From positions 62,001 through 126,000 of the forward strand of contig JAEEJA010000027.1 of the NCBI GenBank assembly GCA_016281605.1: 64,000 bases of DNA, in the 5' to 3' direction. Within the stretch, counting starts at the first letter, position 1, and each line of letters opens with the position of its first letter. The position numbers were made by a program, and so were the translations under genes. Source of the stretch: Lachnospiraceae bacterium (GTDB lineage Bacteria; Bacillota; Clostridia; Lachnospirales; Lachnospiraceae). The notes under the pieces were generated by a model. The model saw nothing but the letters and a program-made list of their open reading frames with translations, made no database searches and had not been told where the DNA came from. Below are positions 19,036 through 28,616 of this stretch, one piece after another.

Positions 19036-20049
19036 GTGGCACAGAAAGTATTTGGAGTTGATTTTGGTACAGGAACCATAAAGATATACAGAAAAAAAGA
19101 CGGTATTATAATGAATGAGAGAAATGTAATTGCAACCGTCGGAAAGAATGAAAATAAGCACCCTGTAGCTATGGGAGATAAGGCTTATGAAATGTTTGAA
19201 AAGGCTCCTGAAGGGATTCATGTTAACTTTCCAATGAAGAACGGCGCTGTTGCAGACATGGATGATATGATAAATCTTTGGGATTTTATGACTGAGAAGG
19301 TTTCAGGTACACCTAAATTAAAGGGTTCTGAATTCTACATTGCAGTTCCGGCTGATTTTAGCGAAGTTGACAAAAACGCATTTAAAAAGGTTGTTACAAA
19401 CGGACAGGGTAAACCAAAAGCCGTAAAGCTTATTGATAAGCCTATTTGTGATGCCTACGGTCTTGGAATAGATATAGACAACTCAAATGGTGATCTTATC
19501 GTAAATATAGGAGCAGATACAACAGAGATTTCAATTGTAGCTCAGGGAGGTATAATAGTTACAAAGCTCCTTCCTGTAGGTGGTAACTTCTTTGATATGC
19601 AGATTCTAAACTATATCAGAAAAAATTATAATTTTGTTATAGGCAGAAGAACTGCAGAAAATCTAAAGAAAACTCTTGTAAGTGCTACAAATGAGGATAA
19701 ACCGGTAAAAGCATACGGAAGAAATATTCTCACCGGTCTTCCGGATGAAGTTACTATACACTCAACAGAGATTTATCCATTTATCTCCAATGTGATATCT
19801 GATATTGCAGTACAAACCAAATCTATTTTTGAACATACACCACCTGAGATTACTCATTCCATAAAGGAAAACGGAATCTATATAACCGGTGGTTCTTCAT
19901 GGATAAGCGGTATGGATCAGTTCCTTGCTAACGAAACCATGATAAAGGTTAATTCCACAAAACACGCTCAAAGAACTGTAATTACAGGTCTCGGAGAATT
20001 TGTGGAGAATCCTAAAAAAGCTAATAAATACGCATTGTCACTTTATTAA
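19036..20049 (+). CDS. mreB: MreB-family actin-like rod-shape protein (diverged)
   Basis: A 337-residue bacterial actin heading the mreBCD-mrdA-rodA cluster, expected to organise the elongasome beneath the membrane. Phosphate loop 1 is DFGTGTIKIY. Phosphate loop 2 is IGADTTEISI rather than the usual Gly-Gly-Gly-Thr. The adenosine-side motif reads ITGGSSWISGMD rather than LTGGG. The RTAENLKK segment confirms the family. These changes may alter nucleotide handling, though I believe similar forms occur in related Clostridia. The start is GTG with GGGAGGA (19021-19027) upstream. Confidence 0.85.
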   Translation: MAQKVFGVDFGTGTIKIYRKKDGIIMNERNVIATVGKNENKHPVAMGDKAYEMFEKAPEGIHVNFPMKNGAVADMDDMINLWDFMTEKVSGTPKLKGSEFYIAVPADFSEVDKNAFKKVVTNGQGKPKAVKLIDKPICDAYGLGIDIDNSNGDLIVNIGADTTEISIVAQGGIIVTKLLPVGGNFFDMQILNYIRKNYNFVIGRRTAENLKKTLVSATNEDKPVKAYGRNILTGLPDEVTIHSTEIYPFISNVISDIAVQTKSIFEHTPPEITHSIKENGIYITGGSSWISGMDQFLANETMIKVNSTKHAQRTVITGLGEFVENPKKANKYALSLY

Positions 20050-20074
20050 TATAGTTTTAATATAGGTTGTAAGA

Positions 20075-20947
20075 ATGAAATTAAATAAAAAAAGTAATAT
20101 ATCTATAGATCCTAAATATATATTGATTGCAATATGTGTTATCTGTGTAATTATGGCTCTTCTTTCATATAGGTATTCTGACAGACTTGTACCTGTCAGA
20201 AATGCTGTCAGCTCTGCCATAAGACCTATGCAGAAGGGAATTAACAGTATCGGAGTTATGTTATCCGATAAAGTGGATTATATAAATACTAAAAATAAGC
20301 TTGTAAAAGAGAATAAAAAGCTAAAAAAAGAAGTAAAAGAGTTATCCGAAGAAAACCAGCTTCTTCAAAGAGATAAATACGAGCTTGAGACCTTCAGAAA
20401 GCTTTATGATCTGGATGAAGAGTATAATGATTATCCTAAAGTTGCTGCAAGAGTAATCAGTTCTGACGGAGATAACTGGTACAATTCATTTGTTATAGAC
20501 AAGGGTTCTGAGGACGGAATAGCTGTCAATATGAATGTTATTGCGGATGGTGGTCTGGTTGGCATTGTTATAGAGGTAAATAAGTCTTACGCCAGAGTTA
20601 GGTCTATAATTGATGATGGAAGTAATGTTTCCGGAACATTTGTCACAACAGAGGATAGTTGTATAGTTAGTGGAAGATTATCACGTATGAGAGAGGGAGT
20701 TGTGGAGATATCCGATATTACATCTGATACCGTAATCGAGGACGGAGCTTCAGTTGTTACCTCTCAGATAAGTGAAAAATATCTACCCGGTATCCTTATA
20801 GGATATGCTAAAAATGTTTCTAAAAATACAGCAAATCTTACCATGTCAGGTGAGCTTGTACCTGCTGTGGACTTTCAGTCTTTAGATACGGTTCTTGTTA
20901 TTACCGAATTGAAGGCTTCTGAAGATTTGGAGGATATATTGAAGTGA
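20075..20947 (+). CDS. mreC: Rod-shape protein MreC
   Basis: A 290-residue single-pass protein of the elongasome. It has a short basic cytoplasmic head, a membrane helix near residues 13-32, a coiled coil (about 70-115, with repeats such as ENKKLKKEVKELSEEN) and the extracytoplasmic beta-domains that contact PBP2. NWYNSFVIDKGSEDGI, near residue 140, is the family's characteristic segment. Its stop overlaps the mreD start by four bases. Confidence 0.95.
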   Translation: MKLNKKSNISIDPKYILIAICVICVIMALLSYRYSDRLVPVRNAVSSAIRPMQKGINSIGVMLSDKVDYINTKNKLVKENKKLKKEVKELSEENQLLQRDKYELETFRKLYDLDEEYNDYPKVAARVISSDGDNWYNSFVIDKGSEDGIAVNMNVIADGGLVGIVIEVNKSYARVRSIIDDGSNVSGTFVTTEDSCIVSGRLSRMREGVVEISDITSDTVIEDGASVVTSQISEKYLPGILIGYAKNVSKNTANLTMSGELVPAVDFQSLDTVLVITELKASEDLEDILK

Positions 20948-21480
20948 AAAAATATATCAGCTCTTTTTTGTTGACAATATTATTGTTTGTTTTACAAACC
21001 ACATTATTTGAGCATATTTCATTTGCGGGAGTTGTGCCCAATCTGCTCATAATCATAACCTCTGTTTACGGTTATTTGTATGGCAGAAATGAAGGCATGT
21101 TTACCGGTGTTATAGCCGGACTCTTAATGGATATTTTATACGGAAATGTTATAGGAGTACGTGTTATAATTTTCTGTGTTATAGGATATATAAACGGAGC
21201 AACAAGAAATCTTTACTTTAAAAGGGATATTACCGTTCCTGTTTTAATTCTTGCCGTAAGTGATTTTGCTTATAATATCTTATATTATGTCTGTTATTAT
21301 CTCATGAGAGGTCGTATAGATCTTTTAGGATATTTTAGACAAATTATAATACTTGAAGTGTTTTACACTATTCTTATAGGAATACCGGTTTTTTATCTTA
21401 TGAATAGATTTTTCAAAACTAAAACAAAATATCCTATAGATATAAAATCATATGAAGAAGAAAAGAACAAAGCTGATTGA
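20944..21480 (+). CDS. mreD: Rod-shape protein MreD
   Basis: A 178-residue polytopic protein with about five membrane helices. The MreD-typical segment ITSVYGYLYGRNEGMFTGVIAG LLMDILYG lies at about residues 34-65. It starts with GTG inside the end of mreC (GTGA overlap), so translation should be coupled. It is the membrane partner of MreC in the elongation complex and is followed at once by the PBP2 gene. Confidence 0.93.
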   Translation: MKKYISSFLLTILLFVLQTTLFEHISFAGVVPNLLIIITSVYGYLYGRNEGMFTGVIAGLLMDILYGNVIGVRVIIFCVIGYINGATRNLYFKRDITVPVLILAVSDFAYNILYYVCYYLMRGRIDLLGYFRQIIILEVFYTILIGIPVFYLMNRFFKTKTKYPIDIKSYEEEKNKAD

Positions 21481-21497
21481 TATACAGGTGATTATAA

Positions 21498-24356
21498 ATG
21501 TTTTTTGATATACTCGATTCTGTGAAGGAACGATTAAAAAAGTTTTTTTCCAACAGAATAATGATTGTTATTATTATATATGTCCTTTTATTTTTAATAT
21601 TGGCCTATAAGCTTCTTATGTTACAGATTATCGATGTAGATACTTATAAAGAATCTGCTACTGAAATAACAAAGAAAACAAGAGAAATAAAGGCTATAAG
21701 AGGAAATATATATGATTGTAACGGTAAGGTGTTAGCTTACAACAAGCTTTCATACAATGTTGTTCTCAGAGACTACGGTTCCTTGTCCGATATGGAGAAC
21801 TCTGAAAAGAATAAGGTTATTTATACTCTTATTAAACTTATAGAAAAGAATAAGGGTTCTATTGACGTTGATTTTTATATAGAATTTAATAAAAAAGGAA
21901 AATTGGTATTTAATATAGAGGGTAATGAGCTTCTACGTTTTAAAGCAGAAGTATTTGGACTTGCCGGTGGTGTTAATGATCTAACTGAAGAACAGATTGA
22001 CATGAGTGCAGAAGATATATTTAATTACCTACGCGAAAAGCCCAATGCAGCTACAACAAGCTTTGACATAGGAGAAGAGTATACTGATGAAGATGCTCTT
22101 AAGATTATGGCTATCAGATATGCAATTTTCATTAATCGTTATAAAGAATTTGAATCTATTGTAATTTCAAATAATGTGGATTATGTTACTGTTTCAGCTG
22201 TAAAAGAATATTCAAGCGATATTCCGGGTATAGATGTTGAAGAAAATACAGAAAGAGTCTATAAAAAGAGTAAGTACTTTGCACATATGCTTGGATACAC
22301 AGGTATTATCACATCTGATAAGCTTGAAGAAGCCGGTGAAGACAGCGAATATACTCAAGATGATTACATAGGTCTTTCAGGTCTTGAAGAAGAGTACGAG
22401 GATTACTTAAAGGGTAAAAAAGGAGAGGAGCTTCTTTATATTGATTCCTCTTCAAGTCGTATTGTTTCTTATGCAAGTGTAGAATTACCTAAGAAGGGAA
22501 ATGATCTTTTCCTGACTATTGATTCTAAACTTCAGGTTGAGTGCTATAAACTCTTAGAAGAGCACTTGGCAAGTATTCTTATATCAAAAATCACAAACAG
22601 TAATGATGCCGGAACCAGAGGTAAATCTGCATCGGATATTAAGATTCCTATCTATGATGTTTACAGTGCACTTTTTAACAATAATATTATTAATTGCGAC
22701 AGATTTACTGATAAAAACGCATCAAAATTAGAGCAAAAAGTTTATAACAGATTTTTAGATAAAAGACAAAAAGTATTCGATAAATTACAAAAAGATATTG
22801 CTTATAACAGTAAGGTTCTTCCTAAAAACATAAGTAAAACCAGAAATGAATATATAGAATATATATATGACTTTTTAAAGAACTCAGGTATACTTCTTAA
22901 TAAGCAGATCGATACATCAGATTCTGTATATACAGGTTATATAAACGAAAAAATATCATTTGCCCAGTTCCTTTCTCATGCCATAAATATGAATTGGATT
23001 GATTTGAATGTTTTAGACATGGGAACAGATTATTACAGTAATGAAGAGGTCTTTGATGCTTGTCTAAAGTATACTTTAAAGAATCTAAAAAAAGACAAAA
23101 CATTTTCCAAAATGGTTTACTCTGATATGATTTACAGTTATGAGCTTTCAGGTACAGAGTGTTGCTTACTTTTATATGATCAGGGTGATATAAAATTTAA
23201 TGAAAATAAATATCATCTGTTAAAGTCTCATGTGCTTTCTCCTTACTCATTCTTAAAAGAGGAGATTAAGAAGCTAGAGATTACTCCCGGTCAGTTAGGT
23301 CTAGATCCTTGTTCAGGTTCTGTAGTTATAACAGATGTCAATACCGGCGTGGTTAAGGCTATGGTCACATATCCAAGTTATGATAATAACAAGCTTGCTA
23401 ATAAAGTTGATTCTTCTTACTACAATAATTATCTGCTTGAAACCAAGGCCTCACCTCTTATAAACAGACCTATACAAGAAGAAATAGCACCTGGTTCTAC
23501 ATTTAAACTTTTATCAGCAATAACAGGCTTAGAAGAAGGCGTTATAAGTCCTGGAGAAACTATTTATGATAAGACATATTTTGATAAAATTTTCCCATCT
23601 CCTAAAGATTGGACCAACTACTCTCATGGAAATATTAATGTAAGTGAGGCTATACGAGATTCATGTAACTATTTCTTCTACGAAGTAGGTTATAGATTAA
23701 GCGGAACTGATTCGAACGGAGATGTTAAGAACGATGTTGGTCTTTCCAAACTTAAAAAATACGGTAAACTCTTCGGTCTTACAAGTAAATCAGGTGTTCA
23801 GCTATTAGAATCCGATCCTCAGTTTTCCAATAGCGATGCTGTAAGAAGTGCGATTGGACAGGGTACTCACGCATTTGCACCTATACAGCTTGCAAGATAT
23901 GTAACAGCTGTAGCTAATAGCGGAAAGTGTTTTGATCTTTCCATCATAGATAAGATTGTTAATCAGAAGGGTAAAGTATTATTTGAGGATCCTCCGAAGC
24001 TTAAAAACGAAATTGATATATCTCAGATAACATGGGATAATGTTCATCAGGGAATGTATATGGTTGTTAACAGCTCAAACAGTTCCATAAAAGGATATTT
24101 TGATGGTCTTAAAGAAAAGGTGGCAGGAAAAACCGGAACCGCTCAGCAGACAGAATTTCATGCTAACCATGCTCTGTTTGTATCCTATGCACCATTCAGT
24201 GATCCTGATATAAGTGTAGTATGTGTAATACCTAACGGTCATACATCTGCAAATGCTGCTTACCTTGCAAGTGATGTATATAAAGCTTACTTTGGTAAGA
24301 AGAAGGTATCAGGAAAGGTTAAGGAGAGAGCATCATCAACTACTGCAACCGATTAA
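21498..24356 (+). CDS. mrdA: Penicillin-binding protein 2 (elongasome transpeptidase) with large insertion
   Basis: A 952-residue class B PBP: membrane anchor at about 20-42, dimerisation/pedestal region with IRGNIYDCNGKVLAYN, then the transpeptidase. Active-site motifs are S667-x-x-K (GSTFK), S722-C-N724 and K878-T-G880. The protein is far longer than a typical PBP2 of roughly 600-700 residues. About 245 residues are inserted between the LTIDSKLQ strand (about 340) and the SGSVVITDVNTG strand (about 605). The insert is helical, Lys/Asn-rich and contains Cys-Cys near ELSGTECC. The gene sits in the mre operon immediately before rodA, its glycosyltransferase partner. Confidence 0.93.
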   Translation: MFFDILDSVKERLKKFFSNRIMIVIIIYVLLFLILAYKLLMLQIIDVDTYKESATEITKKTREIKAIRGNIYDCNGKVLAYNKLSYNVVLRDYGSLSDMENSEKNKVIYTLIKLIEKNKGSIDVDFYIEFNKKGKLVFNIEGNELLRFKAEVFGLAGGVNDLTEEQIDMSAEDIFNYLREKPNAATTSFDIGEEYTDEDALKIMAIRYAIFINRYKEFESIVISNNVDYVTVSAVKEYSSDIPGIDVEENTERVYKKSKYFAHMLGYTGIITSDKLEEAGEDSEYTQDDYIGLSGLEEEYEDYLKGKKGEELLYIDSSSSRIVSYASVELPKKGNDLFLTIDSKLQVECYKLLEEHLASILISKITNSNDAGTRGKSASDIKIPIYDVYSALFNNNIINCDRFTDKNASKLEQKVYNRFLDKRQKVFDKLQKDIAYNSKVLPKNISKTRNEYIEYIYDFLKNSGILLNKQIDTSDSVYTGYINEKISFAQFLSHAINMNWIDLNVLDMGTDYYSNEEVFDACLKYTLKNLKKDKTFSKMVYSDMIYSYELSGTECCLLLYDQGDIKFNENKYHLLKSHVLSPYSFLKEEIKKLEITPGQLGLDPCSGSVVITDVNTGVVKAMVTYPSYDNNKLANKVDSSYYNNYLLETKASPLINRPIQEEIAPGSTFKLLSAITGLEEGVISPGETIYDKTYFDKIFPSPKDWTNYSHGNINVSEAIRDSCNYFFYEVGYRLSGTDSNGDVKNDVGLSKLKKYGKLFGLTSKSGVQLLESDPQFSNSDAVRSAIGQGTHAFAPIQLARYVTAVANSGKCFDLSIIDKIVNQKGKVLFEDPPKLKNEIDISQITWDNVHQGMYMVVNSSNSSIKGYFDGLKEKVAGKTGTAQQTEFHANHALFVSYAPFSDPDISVVCVIPNGHTSANAAYLASDVYKAYFGKKKVSGKVKERASSTTATD

Positions 24357-24405
24357 TACAGCTTAAGTTTGGATAAGCTACTCCTACTAATGATTGGAGA
24401 TCATT

Positions 24406-25638
24406 ATGAAAAAAAAGATATTAAGTTACGATTGGAAGAATCTGGATTTTATTCTTCTTATAATTGTATTTATTATATGCTTTATCGGTGCTTATACTGT
24501 GAAGCTCGCCGGCACAAATATGTATATAAACGGTAACAGCATGGGAGATTATTACATGCGAAGTCAGTTTAAGGGTATTATTATGGGCGTTGTTGTAATC
24601 ATCGCTCTAACCCTTATAGACTATCATTTTATATGTCAGTTTGCGCCATACTATTATATATTATGTATAATTCTTACTATTTTAACTAAGAGTCCGCTTG
24701 GATACGATTATAACACTGATGCTAAAAGATGGTTGAAGTTTGGATCAATAGTATTTCAGCCTACTGAGCTTTTAAAGATTGTTTTTATTATCTTTATGGG
24801 ATGGCTTTTAGTCAGGTATGAGAGAAAAATAACACAACTATCTACCTTCTGGATAATAGTTGGATGTATGACTATTCCGTTTATTGCGGTACTTTCACAG
24901 CCTGACCTTTCATCTAGTCTTGTAATCATTTTCACGACTATGGTGCTTTTGTTTATATCCGGGATACCTTATAAAACCATAGGTATATTTTGGGGAATAC
25001 CTATTCCAATCATAAGTGCTGTTTTCTGGTATATAACAAAAGAAGACTCTATATTCTATAAAAAGCTTTGGGATGTCTATCAATTCAGGCGTGTGATAGC
25101 ATGGCTTAATAAAATTCCTGAGTATGCTGATAATTTAAACTATCAGTCCAATCTTTCGGTAAGTGCTATTGCATCAGGAGAGCTTTCGGGAAAATTTCTT
25201 AATGAAACCGTAGAAAACACCGGAAGAGTCTATGACAATGTATCAGTTCGAGAAAGTGACTTCATATGGAGCGTAATCGGGGAAGAGTTTGGGTTCATAG
25301 GCTGTATAATTATATTAATACTATATGCAATAGTTATATTAAGATGTATACGTATAGCACAAAACGCAAGAGATTTTCAGGGTAAGGTTATAGCTATGGG
25401 AATCGGAGCTATGTTTATGTTTCAGATGTTTACCAATATTGCAGTTGCTACATTTCTGTTTCCGAACACAGGTCTTCCTCTACCTTTCTTAAGCAGTGGA
25501 TTGAGTTCTATGTTATCTGCCATGATTTCGGTTGGATTACTTATAAACATAAGTATACAGCCTTCTAAAACAAGTAAGGGCGGACTGCGACTTAAGGCCG
25601 GGAATCTTGAAGAATATGACCCCGAAAAAATCGTCTGA
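24406..25638 (+). CDS. rodA: Peptidoglycan glycosyltransferase RodA
   Basis: A 410-residue SEDS-family polymerase with about ten membrane helices. Signatures include LKFGSIVFQPTELLK, the catalytic-loop segment LSQPDLSSSLVI with the key Asp, SDFIWSVIGEEFGFIG, and LPNTGLPLPFLSSG-like sequence near the C terminus. It pairs with the PBP2 encoded just upstream. The ATG at 24406 is used because GGAGA at 24396-24400 serves it; an in-frame TTG at 24394 overlaps that site and is less likely. Confidence 0.94.
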   Translation: MKKKILSYDWKNLDFILLIIVFIICFIGAYTVKLAGTNMYINGNSMGDYYMRSQFKGIIMGVVVIIALTLIDYHFICQFAPYYYILCIILTILTKSPLGYDYNTDAKRWLKFGSIVFQPTELLKIVFIIFMGWLLVRYERKITQLSTFWIIVGCMTIPFIAVLSQPDLSSSLVIIFTTMVLLFISGIPYKTIGIFWGIPIPIISAVFWYITKEDSIFYKKLWDVYQFRRVIAWLNKIPEYADNLNYQSNLSVSAIASGELSGKFLNETVENTGRVYDNVSVRESDFIWSVIGEEFGFIGCIIILILYAIVILRCIRIAQNARDFQGKVIAMGIGAMFMFQMFTNIAVATFLFPNTGLPLPFLSSGLSSMLSAMISVGLLINISIQPSKTSKGGLRLKAGNLEEYDPEKIV

Positions 25639-25664
25639 AAACTTTACTTTGCTTATAGTTTTTA

Positions 25665-25694
25665 TTGCAAAAAAAACGGCAAATGTGATATAAT
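25665..25694 (+). promoter_or_regulatory. Promoter of the MgsA-like gene
   Basis: TTGCAA (25665-25670), an 18-base spacer and TATAAT (25689-25694) with an extended TG motif (25686-25687). Transcription would begin near 25701, where a small stem (ATCTTT with AAAGAT, 25700-25714) sits at the very 5' end of the RNA. Confidence 0.65.
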
Positions 25695-25729
25695 ATATTA
25701 TCTTTGTAAAAGATTATGGGGGTTTAATT

Positions 25730-26149
25730 ATGAATATTGGGCTTATAGCAAATGCCGGAAAAAAGGTTCTTATGCAAAACTTTGCTATTGCATATCGGGG
25801 AATTCTCAGCAAACATGAGATTTATGCAACAGGAACCACCGGACGGTTGATAGAAGAGGTAACGAATCTTACGGTTCATAAGTACCTCGCTGGACATGTA
25901 GGCGGCGAAAAGCAGCTTGCAATACAAATTGAACAGGGTATGATAGATATGGTGATTTTTTTGAGGGATCCTACTTCCACAAAGCCAAATGAACCTGATA
26001 TCTTCAATGTATTACATCTTTGCGATACATATAACATACCTTTTGCAACTAATATAGCAACGGCAGAACTGCTCATAAAGGCTTTGGAAAGAGGCGATTT
26101 GGAGTGGCGTAATGCTGTAGATAAGACTAATCCTACTATTATTAGTTGA
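25730..26149 (+). CDS. Methylglyoxal-synthase-like protein with altered active site
   Basis: A 139-residue protein with the MGS-like fold. The phosphate-binding segment YATGTTGRLI (32-41) and the ATNIATAELLI segment are retained. Residues known to be needed in E. coli MgsA are changed: His19-Asp20 correspond to Asn8-Ala9, the base Asp71 to Glu60, and His98 to Asn87. Only the equivalent of Asp101 (Asp90) remains. It may bind a phosphorylated ligand without making methylglyoxal; this is inference. It has its own promoter and lies between rodA and a D,D-carboxypeptidase gene. Confidence 0.8.
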   Translation: MNIGLIANAGKKVLMQNFAIAYRGILSKHEIYATGTTGRLIEEVTNLTVHKYLAGHVGGEKQLAIQIEQGMIDMVIFLRDPTSTKPNEPDIFNVLHLCDTYNIPFATNIATAELLIKALERGDLEWRNAVDKTNPTIIS

Positions 26150-26199
26150 TAAAGAAAAATTAGGATTTTAAAGAAATATTATGAGGGATAAAAATTTAA

Positions 26200-27198
26200 A
26201 TGAAACGTAACAAAAAATGTATTCTATGTCTTTGTTTATCAGTTGGTTTACTTTTTACCGGTTGTGGCATAAAAGCAGATGAAAGATTATTTGATTCAAA
26301 GGCTAAAATTGAATATTCCACTAACACAGGCGGTAATAATTATATCAGTTCACCTGAATTTATATCATCAGGAGTAAGTCTTGGTAATGATATATCATCT
26401 ATTCCTAACGATGAAAGTATAACCGCCGGATCTGCTCTTATAGTGGATGAAACCGGCGAAAATATACTTTATCAAAAGGATATGTATAAACGTATATATC
26501 CTGCCAGTGTTACAAAGGTTATGACTGCGCTTCTTGTACTTGAAAACTGCGATATGAAAGAAAGAGTTAAATTCAGTCATGAAGCTGCCAATATAACAGA
26601 GCCCGGTGCAGTTCTTTGTGGATTTGATGAGGGTGACAAAGTGTCAGTTAAGAATCTTTTATATTGTCTTTTAATCTTTTCAGGTAATGATGCTGCATAT
26701 GCTTTGGCTGAACATGTAGGCGGATCTATAGAAGGATTTTCTGATATGATGAACAACAAAGCAAGAGAGCTTGGTTGTGCAGATACTCATTTTGTTAATT
26801 CCAACGGACTTCATGATCCTGATCATTATACAACTGCATATGATATGTATCTTATATTCAGACAGGCTATACAGTATGATCTTTTTCAAAAGATTATAAG
26901 TACCCCTTCCTATGTTTTACCATATAAAGACAAGGGTAAGGAGGCTCATGAGATGACTGTTACAACAACAAACAGCTATGTATCAGGCTCACTGCAACCA
27001 CCGGGAGGAGTTCATGTTGTAGGCGGCAAAACCGGAACTACTTCGGATGCAGGTAGCTGTCTTGCATTATATAGCAGGGATAATGATGAAAATGATTATA
27101 TTTCAATAGTTTTTAAAGCATCAAGTTCATATGATTTATATTCACAGATGAATATATTATTATCATATATTAGGGGTGAAAAGGTCGATAATGTTTAA
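26200..27198 (+). CDS. D-alanyl-D-alanine carboxypeptidase, probable lipoprotein
   Basis: A 332-residue class A-type low-molecular-mass PBP (peptidase S11) that trims pentapeptide side chains. Catalytic motifs are S103-V-T-K106, S161-G-N163 and KTG in GGKTGTTSDAG. The N terminus ends in Phe-Thr-Gly-Cys22, a plausible lipobox, so it is probably lipid-anchored rather than held by the C-terminal amphipathic helix of DacA. Its length stops about where the catalytic domain ends, consistent with that. Its 3' end overlaps the next gene by eight bases. Confidence 0.9.
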   Translation: MKRNKKCILCLCLSVGLLFTGCGIKADERLFDSKAKIEYSTNTGGNNYISSPEFISSGVSLGNDISSIPNDESITAGSALIVDETGENILYQKDMYKRIYPASVTKVMTALLVLENCDMKERVKFSHEAANITEPGAVLCGFDEGDKVSVKNLLYCLLIFSGNDAAYALAEHVGGSIEGFSDMMNNKARELGCADTHFVNSNGLHDPDHYTTAYDMYLIFRQAIQYDLFQKIISTPSYVLPYKDKGKEAHEMTVTTTNSYVSGSLQPPGGVHVVGGKTGTTSDAGSCLALYSRDNDENDYISIVFKASSSYDLYSQMNILLSYIRGEKVDNV

Positions 27199-28615
27199 TC
27201 GTGATAATAAAAATAATAAAATAGTCCCCTTAAAGAAGCCTTTTAAAGCAAGAAACATGATATTTGGAGGTCTTTTGTTTCTTATATCGCTTTATATAAT
27301 AATACTTTTTGTAAGGGACAGACTACAAACAAGCGTTTCCATATATGAAGTGGTTAAAAAAGAGGTTACTGATAACGACACTTTAAGAGGGATTATCTTA
27401 CGTAACGAAAAGATTTATACCAGTGAAGAATCCGGCTACTTAAGTTACTTTATTGGTGAAGGGCAGAAGATTGGCGTGGATTCTTATATATACAGCGTAG
27501 ACAGTGACGGTAATGTCTATGAACAAATCAACGAGAAAATAAGTGACACTAAACTAAACAGTAATGAAGTAGGTGATATTAGGTATATTATAAGCTCATA
27601 CAATGATGCATATAAACCTTCTGATTACAGTACAGTTTATGATTTTAAATATAAGCTTAACAATACTGCTGAACAGCTTTCTCTCAATGCTGCATCCAAC
27701 AAACTAAATAAGCTTATCAGGAAGAATAAATCCTCTTCTTCATTTAATATTGTAAGAAGCCATAATACCGGTATTATATCTTATTTGACAGATGGTAGAG
27801 AAAATCTTAAAGTAAGCGATCTTACGGAAGATGATTTTAAATTCATGACTGACTCCTGGGAACAAATGCGCAAAGATTCTTTTGTAGAAGCTGGTTCACC
27901 GGTCTATAAGGTTATAAAAAACGATAGATGGACCATAGTAGTTCCTGTCAGTAAAGAGCAGTATGATGAGATAAATGCAGAAGAAAATGTATCTATTTAT
28001 CTTAAAAATGAAGGAATCAATGCAAGACCTGAAAGTACAAAAACCTTTATGATAGCAGATAAATATTATTGTTCCTTTGTATTAAATAATTACATGATAC
28101 AATATGTAAACAGCAGATATATAGATATACAGATTAATCTCAATAATGCAGAAGGTCTTAAGGTACCTGTTTCTTCTATAACATCAAAGAAGGTATTTAT
28201 AGCTCCTTCGGATTTTGCCGGAACCGATGAATACGGAAGAAGATATGTAACAGCACTAAATATGACTGATTCTAAAGGAAAAACTCATGAATCTACTAAT
28301 GTTACAATAGAGGTTTATAAGATTGAAAATGATGAAATACTGTTTTCAGGCAGGAACCTAACAGAAGGCTTAACCATAGTTAAACCCGGAGAAGAAAAAA
28401 GCTCTGATACAAGTACCCGATATGTACTAAATAACACAAAAAAGGTTAGTGGTGTACTTAATTGTAATTATGGTTATTGTCGCTTTAATATGATAGATAT
28501 AATTTATAAAAATCCGGAATATGTAATAGTCGCTTCGAACAATTCATACGGACTTTCCTTATATGATCATATAATATTAAATGCTACTAACATGAAAGAA
28601 GGAGATTTGATTTAA
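27191..28615 (+). CDS. HlyD-like single-pass membrane protein of the sepF region
   Basis: A 474-residue protein: basic cytoplasmic head, one membrane helix (about 22-42) and a large outside domain. The segment ESGYLSYFIGEGQKIGVDSYIYSV resembles the biotinyl-lipoyl-like hairpin of HlyD-type adaptors. Clostridia often encode such a protein just upstream of yggS-sepF, but its function is unknown to me. The ATG at 27191 is preferred to an upstream GTG at 27176 because AAAAGG (27179-27184) is well spaced from it. Context suggests a role at the division site or envelope. Confidence 0.6.
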   Translation: MFNRDNKNNKIVPLKKPFKARNMIFGGLLFLISLYIIILFVRDRLQTSVSIYEVVKKEVTDNDTLRGIILRNEKIYTSEESGYLSYFIGEGQKIGVDSYIYSVDSDGNVYEQINEKISDTKLNSNEVGDIRYIISSYNDAYKPSDYSTVYDFKYKLNNTAEQLSLNAASNKLNKLIRKNKSSSSFNIVRSHNTGIISYLTDGRENLKVSDLTEDDFKFMTDSWEQMRKDSFVEAGSPVYKVIKNDRWTIVVPVSKEQYDEINAEENVSIYLKNEGINARPESTKTFMIADKYYCSFVLNNYMIQYVNSRYIDIQINLNNAEGLKVPVSSITSKKVFIAPSDFAGTDEYGRRYVTALNMTDSKGKTHESTNVTIEVYKIENDEILFSGRNLTEGLTIVKPGEEKSSDTSTRYVLNNTKKVSGVLNCNYGYCRFNMIDIIYKNPEYVIVASNNSYGLSLYDHIILNATNMKEGDLI

Positions 28616-28616
28616 A

